Positions 34,651 to 42,227 of a stretch of 42,247 bases of DNA are shown piece after piece. Location of the stretch: NCBI GenBank assembly GCA_905221605.1, contig CAJNDS010002202.1, forward strand, positions 711,001 to 753,247. Direction: 5' to 3'. Under the pieces are notes generated by a model. The model was not told where the DNA came from. It made no database searches and saw only the letters and a program-made list of their open reading frames with translations. Made by a program: the position numbers and the translations under genes. The stretch is from Symbiodinium natans. Lineage: Eukaryota > Sar > Dinophyceae > Suessiales > Symbiodiniaceae. The stretch's first letter is position 1. The number at the start of each line of letters is the position of its first letter.

Positions 34651-34757
34651 CTGGTTTTGGGAAATACCCAGATCTTCCAACATCCCTTAACACAGGAAAA
34701 TACCCAAACTTCACATGAAGGAACCCATGGTAAGTTAGGGAACATTCCTGCTTCAAG

Positions 34758-34860
34758 GGCTTTGGCGGATCGGAAAGCTCAAATACTTGCGGACGAAGCT
34801 TCAGCGTTTCGGGCTGTTGGGTTTGCAGCGTCAGGGTTCATAGCCCACGGATTCAGGGGT
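34758..34860 (+). CDS. candidate exon
   Basis: After TGCTTCAAG: ALADRKAQILADEASAFRAV, GFAASGFIAHGF. Alanine-rich helix-like start. Confidence 0.5.
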
Positions 34861-35054
34861 ACCCCGTCGTGTACCCATAAAAGAAAAGGGAGCCCTTAAA
34901 CCCTCAGCCCCAAGCCCTCAACCCCAAACTTTAACCCTTAAAGCCTTTAAAGCCTTTAAACCCTAAACCCTAAACCCTAAACCCTAAACCCTAAACCCTT
35001 AAAGCCTAAGCCCCTAACCCTATACACCCGAAAGCAAGTGTCTCTTTTTGCCAG

Positions 35055-35113
35055 GTTCTCCAGGAATCTTCGGGCTGATAAACGCTGCCGCCAAGACCCA
35101 CACGGGCCGTGAG
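35055..35113 (+). CDS. candidate exon with strong sites
   Basis: After GTCTCTTTTTGCCAG and before GTGTAG: SPGIFGLINAAAKTHTGRE, phase 1 in, exact codon end. The best polypyrimidine acceptor in the window outside microsatellites. Confidence 0.6.
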
Positions 35114-35208
35114 GTGTAGGAGCCTAGACCAACTACACCCTGAAGCCTGAACCGTGAACCCAAAGCCCTAAACCCTAAACCCTAAACCCTAAACCCTAAA
35201 CCCTACAG

Positions 35209-35309
35209 TAGTGACAGTAAGGATCCTCAAGGGTCTCGTGCGTTTAGGAGCCCGGGCGATGTGCGTATTCTTCCCGAAGGTGCCGATGGCGGGCCTCTGG
35301 AACCCTAGG
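35209..35309 (+). CDS. candidate exon, strong open frame
   Basis: After CCCTACAG: VTVRILKGLVRLGARAMCVF, FPKVPMAGLWNPR, exact codon end before GTTTAG. Hydrophobic, possibly a buried or membrane-near segment. Confidence 0.6.
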
Positions 35310-35407
35310 GTTTAGGGTTTAGGGTTTGGGGTTTGGGGTTTAGGGTTTGGGGTTTGGGGTTTAGGGTTTAGGGTTGAGGGGTTAGGGCTTCGGGTTTAGG
35401 CGCTTTC

Positions 35408-35715
35408 GCCCAAATAATTTTCTTGAAGCAAGAAGGTTTCCATACTTTTGATTTCAACTAATATTTATATACCTTGATTCAGATTGATTTGGTTTACCTT
35501 GTCTTTTGTTGGTGCATTTTGATTTTTTAATCAACAGCAATCAAAAGAATTTCATTGATATTTGTGTATCTTCAAGAAGTTGTCATTCAAATGTTGTGTC
35601 TGTTTGTAGAATCATGATAGCGTGATAGCATGTTTTATACATTTGTGCAGATGTAAAATGAACATATTAAAAAAGTACCAAACGCATCAAAAAAAACATC
35701 AAAGCTTTTTCGCGA
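35408..35715. other. AT-rich island without telomere-like units
   Basis: About 300 bases, strongly AT-rich, with no TTTAGGG units and no long frame. The composition resembles the organellar piece at 2.7 kb, but I could not match it to any gene. Confidence 0.6.
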
Positions 35716-35860
35716 ACCCTGAACCCCAGACTCTGGGGCCCGAAGCCCTCAACCCTAGGCCTCATCAAGGGAACCCCCAGGCCGTGGCTTGTGCGATGTT
35801 TAGGATTTAGGGTTTACAGTTAAGGGTTTGGGGTTTAGGGTGAACTAACCGCAACTAACC

Positions 35861-35896
35861 ATGAAGAGGGTGCCTCGTTTTGCTATGCTTCTTGAG
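35861..35896 (+). CDS. short candidate exon
   Basis: MKRVPRFAMLLE, ATG to GTTTAG, phase 0. Confidence 0.35.
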
Positions 35897-35989
35897 GTTT
35901 AGGGGTGCGCGGTTGGGGTTTCTAGGGGCTCAAGGAATTGCAGGGTTTCAGGGCTTTCCAGTGCTCAGGCCAGGGATATGGACTCATGG

Positions 35990-36218
35990 GTTCTTGGGCC
36001 CGAGGTCCAGTTCGACAGGAAGGCAGGCTAAGCTGCAGGGTCTGAAGTCTAAGCCAATAACAGGGCACACACTTCGCTCAGCTTGCGACCTCAAATCCGA
36101 ACCCCTAAACCCCAAATCCAACAGCGCGTGGGCAACCCAGTCAGCCCTCAACAAAGACCTTCACACCACTGAGGCTCCCAGCTTGAGAATGCAAGGGTAT
36201 TTCCTGAGTGCTGGTTTA
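35990..36218 (+). CDS. open stretch, probably two exons
   Basis: PRSSSTGRQAKLQGLKSKPI, TGHTLRSACDLKSE, then a telomere-derived PLNPK, then SNSAWATQSALNKDLHTTEA, PSLRMQGYFLSAG. All in one frame. The middle CCCTAAACCCC piece would be a tiny insert. Confidence 0.45.
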
Positions 36219-36467
36219 GGGTGTAGGGCTTGGCTGGTCGGAGAATCCTGAAATCCAAGGCACGAAACCATTGCACTCCAAAGCCCCGAAACCCCATAGC
36301 CCATAAACCTCGAATTCCCTCAGCCCAAGCCCGAAGCCCCACCGAAACCCCACCGAAACCAAAACCCCATTAGGGTTTAGGGTTTCGGGTTTCCTAAGCC
36401 CTAAGCCCCAACTGATTCCTGAGCGGGTGCAGTGCTTTTGGTACATACACACACACACAACACACAG

Positions 36468-36534
36468 AGAGCCCTTTGTGCGAGGGTGTACTTGCCTGTC
36501 TTACTATAGCGTACTAACCATCCAAGAACGAGAT
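36468..36534 (+). CDS. candidate exon after a CA microsatellite
   Basis: After ACACACACAACACACAG: EPFVR, GCTCLSYYSVLTIQERD, exact codon end before GTGTCT. Confidence 0.5.
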
Positions 36535-36832
36535 GTGTCTTACCGGGCTTGAAAAACAAACATTCCGAAATCTGATGCTCTTGAACCCGTTAAGTAAGAA
36601 TATGCCCCAAGGGCGCGTTTTGTGCAGGTTTGGGCGACGAGGCAAATTAAAAACCCGAAGCTCTAAAATACCAAAGCCCTGAAGCCTGGGCTTTAGGTTT
36701 CTAAGCCCCTCCCTGCCCTCCTACCACCATCACCCAAAGCGCCAACAACCCCCCAAGACCGAACAAGCTTTAGAGGCCTGAAATAGTAGAAGCTGAAAAG
36801 CTGATAAGCCCTCAGCCCAAGATTTAGGGTTT

Positions 36833-36943
36833 ATGGCTGCTGGTATGCTGAAAGTTGTGGGGTCGCGGGAGCTCTTGCAAGCCATCTACCTACTGGAAAC
36901 AGCACCTTTGATGAAACTTGAGACTATCCCTCTCCAACTCCTC
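36833..36943 (+). CDS. candidate exon or short gene, 37 codons
   Basis: ATG frame: MAAGMLKVVG, SRELLQAIYLLETAPLMKLE, TIPLQLL, then TGA. Leucine-rich helix-like. A consensus donor GTGAGG at 36973 with an in-frame DYPSPTPLTHSAVKPE in another register suggests the exon structure is more complex. Confidence 0.5.
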
Positions 36944-37044
36944 TGACCCACTCGGCCGTCAAACCGGAGGTGAGGGGTTTGGGGCTTAGGGTTTAGGGCT
37001 TAGGGTTTAGGGTCAAGGTTTAGGGCACCCTAAACTCTTCTCAG

Positions 37045-37141
37045 CGCCCGACGCTTCCGAAAAGAAGCTGTAGTGCTCAGGGAGCAGGGACAAGAGGCCT
37101 CAGATGCTCCCACCCTACACCCTCAGCAAATTCCTAAACAT
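37045..37141 (+). CDS. gene F exon 1 (candidate)
   Basis: After ACTCTTCTCAG: ARRFRKEAVVLREQGQEASD, APTLHPQQIPKH, codon end before GTGAAG. Read-through would stop at TAA 37157. Joins in phase 0 to 37293. Confidence 0.6.
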
Positions 37142-37292
37142 GTGAAGATCCTAGACTAAGCTCTATCCAAAAACCTAACCCTAAACCTTAAACCCCAAAC
37201 TCTAACACCCAAATCCCAAAACCACCCGAAACCTCGAAACCCAAACCCTAAATCCTCTTAAGCCCAATCGGCGGCCCCTTCTGGCTGTTCAG

Positions 37293-37346
37293 ACCTGGAA
37301 TCAAAAGCGGGGCGCCAAACAAGCCCCGAGAGTGAAAAGGGTCCAA
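37293..37346 (+). CDS. gene F exon 2 (candidate)
   Basis: Eighteen codons between CTGTTCAG and GTAAGC: TWNQKRGAKQAPRVKRVQ. Basic. Phase 0 at both ends. Confidence 0.6.
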
Positions 37347-37384
37347 GTAAGCCAACACAAAGCCTGGGGCAGGTTGCGGTTTAG

Positions 37385-37532
37385 GGGGACAGTTTCGCGG
37401 AGCTTTGCGAAAAGTTTTGCGAAGTTTCGAGGGAAGAGGAAGGTTTCGAGGAGCAAATCCAGCAGTTCTTTTTTACGAATAATAAAAAAAGTTGCAGTGG
37501 CCTGGGGTCTTCGGGTTCAGGTTGGGTTTGGG
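37385..37532 (+). CDS. gene F exon 3 (candidate)
   Basis: After a 38-nt intron (GTAAGC to GGTTTAG): GDSFAELCEKFCEVSREEEG, FEEQIQQFFFTNNKKSCSGL, then Gly/Ser-rich sequence to TGA at about 37535. The acidic helical pattern (EKFCEVSREEEGFEEQIQQF) resembles a coiled coil, too short to be sure. Confidence 0.6.
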
Positions 37533-37698
37533 GTTGACCTGCACCCAACTATAGAGCTTAGGGTTTAGGGTTTAGGGTTTCAGCCTGCACCATGAACACT
37601 GAACCCTACACCCACAGCCCGAAACCTCAAAATGCTAAACCCCAAATTTAAATGCTGAACCCTAAGCCCTAAATCCCACCCAAAACAGGGGTTTGCAG

Positions 37699-37728
37699 TC
37701 GGCAGGGTGCACCCAAGTTCAGTCAAAG
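37699..37728 (+). CDS. micro-exon candidate
   Basis: SAGCTQVQSK between GTTTGCAG and GTTCTT, phase 0. Also open downstream. Confidence 0.35.
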
Positions 37729-37814
37729 GTTCTTGTTTTTGGTGGGGAGGGGGGTGGTGGAGGCTCCCAAAACCCCTAAGCCCTTCTAAACCCTCAACCC
37801 TACTTCCTTCACCC

Positions 37815-37980
37815 AGGGATACTGGAAGTAGCGTCTACGACACGAGGTTCTACCCAACAAATTCCGGCAGAAGAATCCCTATACTACCCTTACAAAGGAA
37901 GATTTTCTGTATTACCCCAAAATGTTGCAGAATGATAATCCCTATACTAGCCTATACGGAAGTTTTTGTTCTTTTTGGGG
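37815..37980 (+). repeat. coding-like start followed by a 58-bp imperfect tandem repeat
   Basis: After TTCACCCAG either DTGSSVYDTRFYPTNSGRR or ILEVASTTRGSTQQIPAEES. From 37868 a unit GCAGAA...AATCCCTATACTA... recurs at 37926, ending in CCCCAAAATG and TTTTTGGGGTC. It looks like a decayed insertion. Confidence 0.4.
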
Positions 37981-38049
37981 TCTTAAGGGTTTAGGGTTTA
38001 GGGTTTAGGGGTTTCGGGTTTAGGGTTTTGGGTTTAGGGTTTAGGGTTT

Positions 38050-38130
38050 AGATAGTAGCCCTAATCGCTCTCTGAGGGTGCGGCCAATCTTCTCCGCGAG
38101 CGCCCGCAGCTTTCCCTTGCGGCCGCGGGA
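38050..38130 (-). CDS. candidate exon, basic helix-like
   Basis: Minus strand, 27 codons: SRG, RKGKLRALAEKIGRTLRERL, GLLS. Plus strand is open too and ends at a GTGAGT, but that GTGAGT recurs in the adjacent telomere-like block. Confidence 0.5.
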
Positions 38131-38154
38131 TAGGGGTGAGTGGGGTTTGGGGTT

Positions 38155-38222
38155 TGGGGTTTAGGGTTTAGGGTTTAGGGTTTAGGGTTTAGGGTTTAGG
38201 GTTTAGGGTTTAGGGTGAGTGG
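38155..38222 (+). repeat. TTTAGGG array
   Basis: Near-perfect units bounded on both sides by a GGGTGAGTGGGGTTTGGG sequence. Confidence 0.93.
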
Positions 38223-38358
38223 GGTTTGGGACTCGTGGGGTAGAGCTCAGCGTTCCGGTCTAAACCCTATAAACCCTACACCCTAAACCAAGTCCTTGAA
38301 GTTATCAAAAGACGAAAAAAACAAAGAAGGACCATGAACTTGGGGATGTGTTTGGGAT

Positions 38359-38587
38359 GCTTTGAAGTTTGAGATTTCAGACTTGAGGCTGCCCTAAGCT
38401 CCTTAGGGTTGCGGGGTTTAGGGGTTAAGGGGTTTAGGGGGTCTAAGGGTGTAGGGTTTTAGGGTTTTGGGGGTTTAGGGGTTTAGGGGTTCAGGGGTTC
38501 AGGGGTTCAGGGGTTTAGGGGTTTAGGGGTTTAGGGGTTTAGGGTTTACGCGAGAGCTTTGAGATTTGGGGATACCCTAAGCTCCTT
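38359..38587 (+). repeat. TTTAGGGG block flanked by direct repeats
   Basis: GCTTTGA...GAGATTT...CCCTAAGCTCCTT occurs at 38359-38404 and again at 38556-38587 on either side of a TTTAGGGG and TTCAGGGG array. Confidence 0.6.
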
Positions 38588-38604
38588 CACCCTAAACGTC
38601 TTAC

Positions 38605-38639
38605 CATCTGTCATGCTTGGCACCTTGGTAAACGGCCCC
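38605..38639 (-). CDS. micro-exon candidate
   Basis: Minus strand GAVYQGAKHDR ends in phase 2 before GTAAGA. Start unclear. Confidence 0.35.
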
Positions 38640-38845
38640 GAAAAACCCCCTGCAAAACCCAAACAAACGGTTCAGGGTTTAGGGCTTAGGGCTTAGGGTG
38701 TAGGGTTTAGGGTTTACTCTAAGCCTCTAAAACTCGACACCCTAAACCCTACAAGCCCTACACCCTGACCCTACATCCTAGGCTTCTGGCCGTTGGCCTC
38801 TACAGCCCAAACCTTAAACCCTAAACCCTAAACCCCAAACCACAG

Positions 38846-38989
38846 GGAAGGGTAGCATCTCATTTATCGATGGCAAAGCTCAAGGGTAGACCCTGGGTTT
38901 CGAAATGGAAGCACGTGATATTGCTGATAAAATACGCTAAGCTTGGCTCTTGTGAAATGTGCAAGCAGTGCGCAACTGATTGGTGCGCA
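38846..38989 (+). CDS. candidate exon or gene, 48 codons, unknown protein
   Basis: After AACCACAG: GRVASHLS, MAKLKGRPWVSKWKHVILLI, KYAKLGSCEMCKQCATDWCA, then TAA. ATG at 38870. Basic N-terminus, hydrophobic middle, and a C-terminal CEMCKQC cysteine cluster that could bind metal. Family not recognised. Confidence 0.55.
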
Positions 38990-39246
38990 TAATACAATGC
39001 TTGTAGCCGCATCAACGACCTTAATGTCAAAACAAGCAAAGTTGTTGTGGACGACTCTTCTGTGTCATGCTCGATATCAAGGATACCGAAACACTAGCAA
39101 TACGGAAAAGTTTAAGGTTTAGGGCAAGGAAACCCTTGGAGAGTCGGCAACGTGGCTCTCTGCATATGACATCGAGATGGACGCTGTCGAGCAGGTTCTC
39201 GTCTCAGGCGATTGCAGCAAAGCGGGAGCGGAACTCTTGTCCGCAC

Positions 39247-39322
39247 CCGCCGGGGAGCCCCATGGGCGTCCGGGCCAGCTGGCCTTTCCTCGACATGCTG
39301 ACCGCGCATCTCGCTGCCTTTG
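39247..39322 (-). CDS. gene G exon 2 (candidate)
   Basis: Minus strand after CTTGAG: KGSEMRGQHVEERPAGPDAH, GAPRR before GTGCGG. It takes the two leftover bases of exon 1 in frame. Other minus frames here are also open (SMSRKGQLARTPMGLP; DKSSAPALLQSPETRT downstream), so the 3' part is unresolved. Confidence 0.4.
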
Positions 39323-39389
39323 CTCAAGGCCGCCACCGTGACGGAATGATCCCTCGGCGTGGTGTGACTTGCGGTGATGACGCCCTTAC

Positions 39390-39532
39390 TTTGGGCTTGA
39401 ACTCAGCCACTTCTGCACTGAAGCGACTGAGATCGGCCTCTGGGTCAATCGTCCGAAGACCTGCTCAGGGTCAATCGCTGTCGCTGTCTTCTGCGAAGCT
39501 TTCTTTGGCATCACCGACCTGACGAGGGTGCC
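39390..39532 (-). CDS. gene G exon 1 (candidate)
   Basis: Minus strand: GTLVRSVMPKKASQK, TATAIDPEQVFGRLTQRPIS, VASVQKWLSSSPK, phase 2 before GTAAGG. The frame is open upstream to an ATG at 39619. A competing plus frame is also long (HFCTEATEIGLWVNRPK). Confidence 0.5.
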
Positions 39533-39796
39533 CTCCAGAAACCTTAGGTGTATGAAACTCCGATTCTGTCTGGGGAATGCTTGTGGGGCCAGGCCTACAT
39601 GTCTGACGACGTATTCCATCCAAAAGCACTAAACCCTAAACCCTAAACCCTCACAACCCTCAACCTTCAACCCTAAACCCTAACATCTCAACCTTCAACC
39701 CATACTAAAAAAACGGTACCAAGTCTTCAGATCAAACCTCAGATGCTACTGAAAAAAAACCGACTCTGAGCCCTTGAGCATAAGCCGGGCTCCTGC

Positions 39797-39917
39797 TAAG
39801 GTTTAGGGTTTAGGGTTTAGGGTTTAGGGTTTGGGGTTTGGGGTTTGGGGTTTGGGGTTTGGGGTTTGGGGTTTGGGGTTTGGGGTTTGGGGTTTGGGGT
39901 TTGGGGTTTAGGGTTTA
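39797..39917 (+). repeat. TTTAGGG then TTTGGGG array
   Basis: Four TTTAGGG units, eleven TTTGGGG units, then TTTAGGG again: a locally amplified variant. Confidence 0.95.
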
Positions 39918-39925
39918 GGGTCTTT

Positions 39926-40084
39926 AAGGGGTATAAGGAGGGACCCCTAGAAGAGACCCTTAATCTTGTTCCCTACATAACCCGTATATATACCTTATAC
40001 AGTCCCTATATACCAAGTACCCCCCCCAAACAACCCCTAAAGAACCCGTAAGGTCCCTTGTAAGGGTCCCTCCTTTAGTCCCTT
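39926..40084. mobile_element. inverted-repeat element, family 8
   Basis: AAGGGGTATAAGGAGGGACCC at the left and GGGTCCCTCCTTTAGTCCCTT at the right are inverses with few mismatches. The interior carries ATATATACCTTATACAG. Confidence 0.65.
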
Positions 40085-40130
40085 GATCCTGATTTCTTGG
40101 GTGTTTTGGTGTTTAGGGTTTAGAGCCCCT

Positions 40131-40222
40131 AAACCCTAAACCCTAAACCCTAAACCCTAAACCCTAAACCCTAAACCCTAAACCCTGAACCCTAAACCCT
40201 AAACCCTAAACCCTAAACCCTG
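40131..40222 (-). repeat. CCCTAAA array
   Basis: Thirteen near-perfect units just upstream of the exon at 40231. Confidence 0.95.
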
Positions 40223-40230
40223 CTGTGCAG

Positions 40231-40301
40231 CTGGCCTTGTTCCGGAGGATGTCCTCAGCATCCGTGCCGGAAAGAAGTTCCACGACACTCTCAACCCCAA
40301 A
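40231..40301 (+). CDS. candidate exon before a palindromic introner
   Basis: After CTGCTGTGCAG: GLVPEDVLSIRAGKKFHDTL, NPK, exact codon end before GAGCCC. Two other frames are open but less protein-like. No GT donor is available. A GA donor keeps the frame. Confidence 0.6.
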
Positions 40302-40404
40302 GAGCCCAATATTGCTTAATTAAGGAATATACCTTAAATCATATTAAGGATCCCTATATGATTTAAGGGATATTCCTTAATTAAGCAATATTGGGCTCTT
40401 TGGG
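40296..40404. mobile_element. near-perfect palindrome, family 7 (introner)
   Basis: Arms of about 48 bp, CCCAAAGAGCCCAATATTGC onward and its inverse, with one mismatch. Reading 40302-40385 (84 nt) as an intron with GA at the start and TTAAG at the end joins NPK to QYWALWDP in frame. Part of each arm is then coding. Confidence 0.75.
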
Positions 40405-40409
40405 ACCCT
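40386..40409 (+). CDS. candidate exon after the palindrome
   Basis: QYWALWDP, exactly eight codons, then GTGAAA. Confidence 0.45.
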
Positions 40410-40569
40410 GTGAAACCTCTAAACCCTCGACAAACCCTGAAACCTAAATCCCATCAACTCACCTAGACCCAAGAGTAACCTAGGAATGACAAGTTTTTCG
40501 TTAAAGGGGCTGATAAAGAAACCTAAGCCACAACAACGGGGAAGTCTAAACCGAAAACTCTAAACCCTA

Positions 40570-40692
40570 TAACCCTTGAGGAGCCAAGCTGGAACATCAG
40601 AGACAGGCAGCATGGTACGCATGCGCACTGTGGCCAGGAAACCCCAAAACAAAAACTCGATACCCGTCACTTCGCAACCGCAGGCCCATAAT
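40570..40692 (-). CDS. gene H exon 2 (candidate)
   Basis: Minus strand: LWACGCEVTGI, EFLFWGFLATVRMRTMLPVS, DVPAWLLKGY. Hydrophobic FLFWGFLATV could be part of a membrane segment. Confidence 0.55.
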
Positions 40693-40702
40693 CTAGGGCT
40701 TG

Positions 40703-40823
40703 CTTGGAGGTTCAGGGTACTTGTAACCCCAATCATAACTGTACTTATAAGCCCCCTAAGTCCCCTAAGTAGGTGATAAGTAGACTTATACCTGGCGTTA
40801 TAAGTACCCATGAACCTCCAAGT
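40703..40823. mobile_element. introner family A, copy 5
   Basis: CTTGGAGGTTCAGGGTACTT and AGTACCCATGAACCTCCAAG are inverted ends. The interior CTTATAAGCCCCCTAAG matches the other copies. On the minus strand the 123 nt from 40815 to 40693 (GTTCAT to CCCTAG) can be spliced in frame. Confidence 0.75.
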
Positions 40824-41188
40824 AGGGTTGAGGGGGCTTTTGCCAGGTTCACGGCCCTTTGCCGGGTCTGGGGTTTGGGGTGAGAGTAACGTAGAAGGGC
40901 CTGTGAAATTCTGATGGGTATTTGGGCCATTTTGGGGTGGTCTTAAAGTATGCGTATCGTAAGTATAAGTATACTGGGATGGAAAGGGTTTGATATCGCC
41001 TCTATTTCCAATGCTTATTGGGCGTTCTATCAATGAGACTTTGAAAGTAGGAAGCCTGCATAAACCCTCAACCCGAAAAAGAGATATCCGAATGGCATCC
41101 GTAAACCAGGTATCAAAACTATTCATGGCTTGCAAAAACCGTATCCGAGGCTCCACAACAGAAGGCGCACAGGTCAGCAGCTTCCATC
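40816..41188 (-). CDS. gene H exon 1 (candidate), longest open island
   Basis: Minus strand after CTGTGTCAG: WKLLTC, APSVVEPRIRFLQAMNSFDT, WFTDAIRISLF, RVEGLCRLPTFKVSLIERPI, SIGNRGDIKPFPSQYTYTYD, THTLRPPQNGPNTHQNFTGP, then STLLSPQTPDPAKGREPGKS and PLNPTWR. About 123 codons, free of telomere-like blocks. Phase 2 before GTTCATG inside introner A. Could be two exons, since AG and GT pairs occur within. Family not recognised. Confidence 0.6.
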
Positions 41189-41354
41189 CTGACACAGGTT
41201 CGGGTTTAGGCTTTAGGGTCCAGGGTTTAGGGTTGTAGCGGCCCAAAAACCCCACAAAAACAGAAGGATTCTACAAAATATGGTTTTCCAGAATCCCGCT
41301 TGTTGGGTCCAGAAGTTTAGGGCTTGGGGTGCGGGGTTCAGGGTTCGAGTTCAG

Positions 41355-41495
41355 GGATGTCGTGTCCGGAACCCAGACTGCCAGGAGATTTCGCCATATT
41401 TTGGGGGACTCTTATAGACCACTGTTTTCTTGAGGTCCGGGAACATCCAGGTACACATGTATGGCAGCTTGCACTGTTTTTTATTGAAAGCTACT
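41355..41495 (+). CDS. candidate exon, strong open frame
   Basis: Between GAGTTCAG and GTAAAG: MSCPEPRLPGDFAIFWGTLI, DHCFLEVREHPGTHVWQLAL, FFIESY. Phase 1 out. Hydrophobic, balanced, unique. Family not recognised. Confidence 0.65.
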
Positions 41496-41640
41496 GTAAA
41501 GGGTTTTGGGTTTAGCGCTTGGGTTCATGGCCAGTACTAGTGCAAGAGACTCGGGTTCAGGTACGGGAGTGTACGTAAGTAACAGCAAAGCCATTGCCTT
41601 CTGAACCCTTCTCCTTCGTCGTACTCTCAAGCAATACTAA

Positions 41641-41778
41641 ATGGGGGTTGATATCATTTCTGTGCCTTTCGGGGGTCTCCGTTCTCCAAAAATCTTCCTG
41701 AGTCTAGCTTGGGAAACAAACAGCCGTAATTTAGATCCGTCCACAAGTGCAAGAACCTCTAAGTTAGCCTTCCACCCT
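41641..41778 (+). CDS. candidate exon
   Basis: MGVDIISVPFGGLRSPKIFL, SLAWETNSRNLDPSTSARTS, KLAF, then a proline run encoded by a C-rich tract (41779-41850). Frame from ATG. An alternative frame follows CTCTCAAG. Confidence 0.45.
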
Positions 41779-41860
41779 CCCCCCCCCCCCCCTGTCCCCC
41801 CCCCCTCCCGCCCACCACCCCCCAACCCTCAACCCTCCCCCCCTCCCCCAACTGTCCAAA

Positions 41861-41910
41861 GGCCCGCCTAACTGACGAAGCTCCTCAGCATTCTCAGCCT
41901 CGATGCCAAA
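41861..41910 (-). CDS. candidate exon fragment
   Basis: Minus strand: FGIEAENAEELRQLGGPLD. Acidic helix-like. Ends run into telomere-like and C-rich sequence. Confidence 0.45.
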
Positions 41911-42108
41911 AGGGTTTAGGGCTTGCGGTTTAGGGTTTAGGGTTTAAGGTTTAGGGTTTAGGGTGTAAGGTCCGCCGACCCTGGCGGCGTGTTGGATGGG
42001 AAAAGGAGGTGAAAACCTCCCTCTTCCCTCCTTACCCCTGGGGGGGGGGTAGGGGGGGGTACCCACCCACACCGCATAAACTCACCGACCATAGGCGGTT
42101 TCGCACAG

Positions 42109-42227
42109 GACATAGCTGGGCTTGGCCTGTTCAACAATTGATGGGGCTGCCCTCGACTTTTGGATCCTTTGAGCTGACGAGCGCGTTTAAACCTTTCAAC
42201 TATGCTCCAGCGGGGTCGGCGGCTTGA
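42109..42227 (+). CDS. candidate last exon near the window edge
   Basis: After TTCGCACAG: HSWAWPVQQLM, GLPSTFGSFELTSAFKPFNY, APAGSAA, then TGA. Unique sequence, aromatic-rich. Confidence 0.5.

Noticed and set aside
37820-37875. DTGSS motif suggesting an aspartic protease
   Set aside because: Only five residues match. The surrounding residues do not follow the protease pattern and a second frame is equally open.
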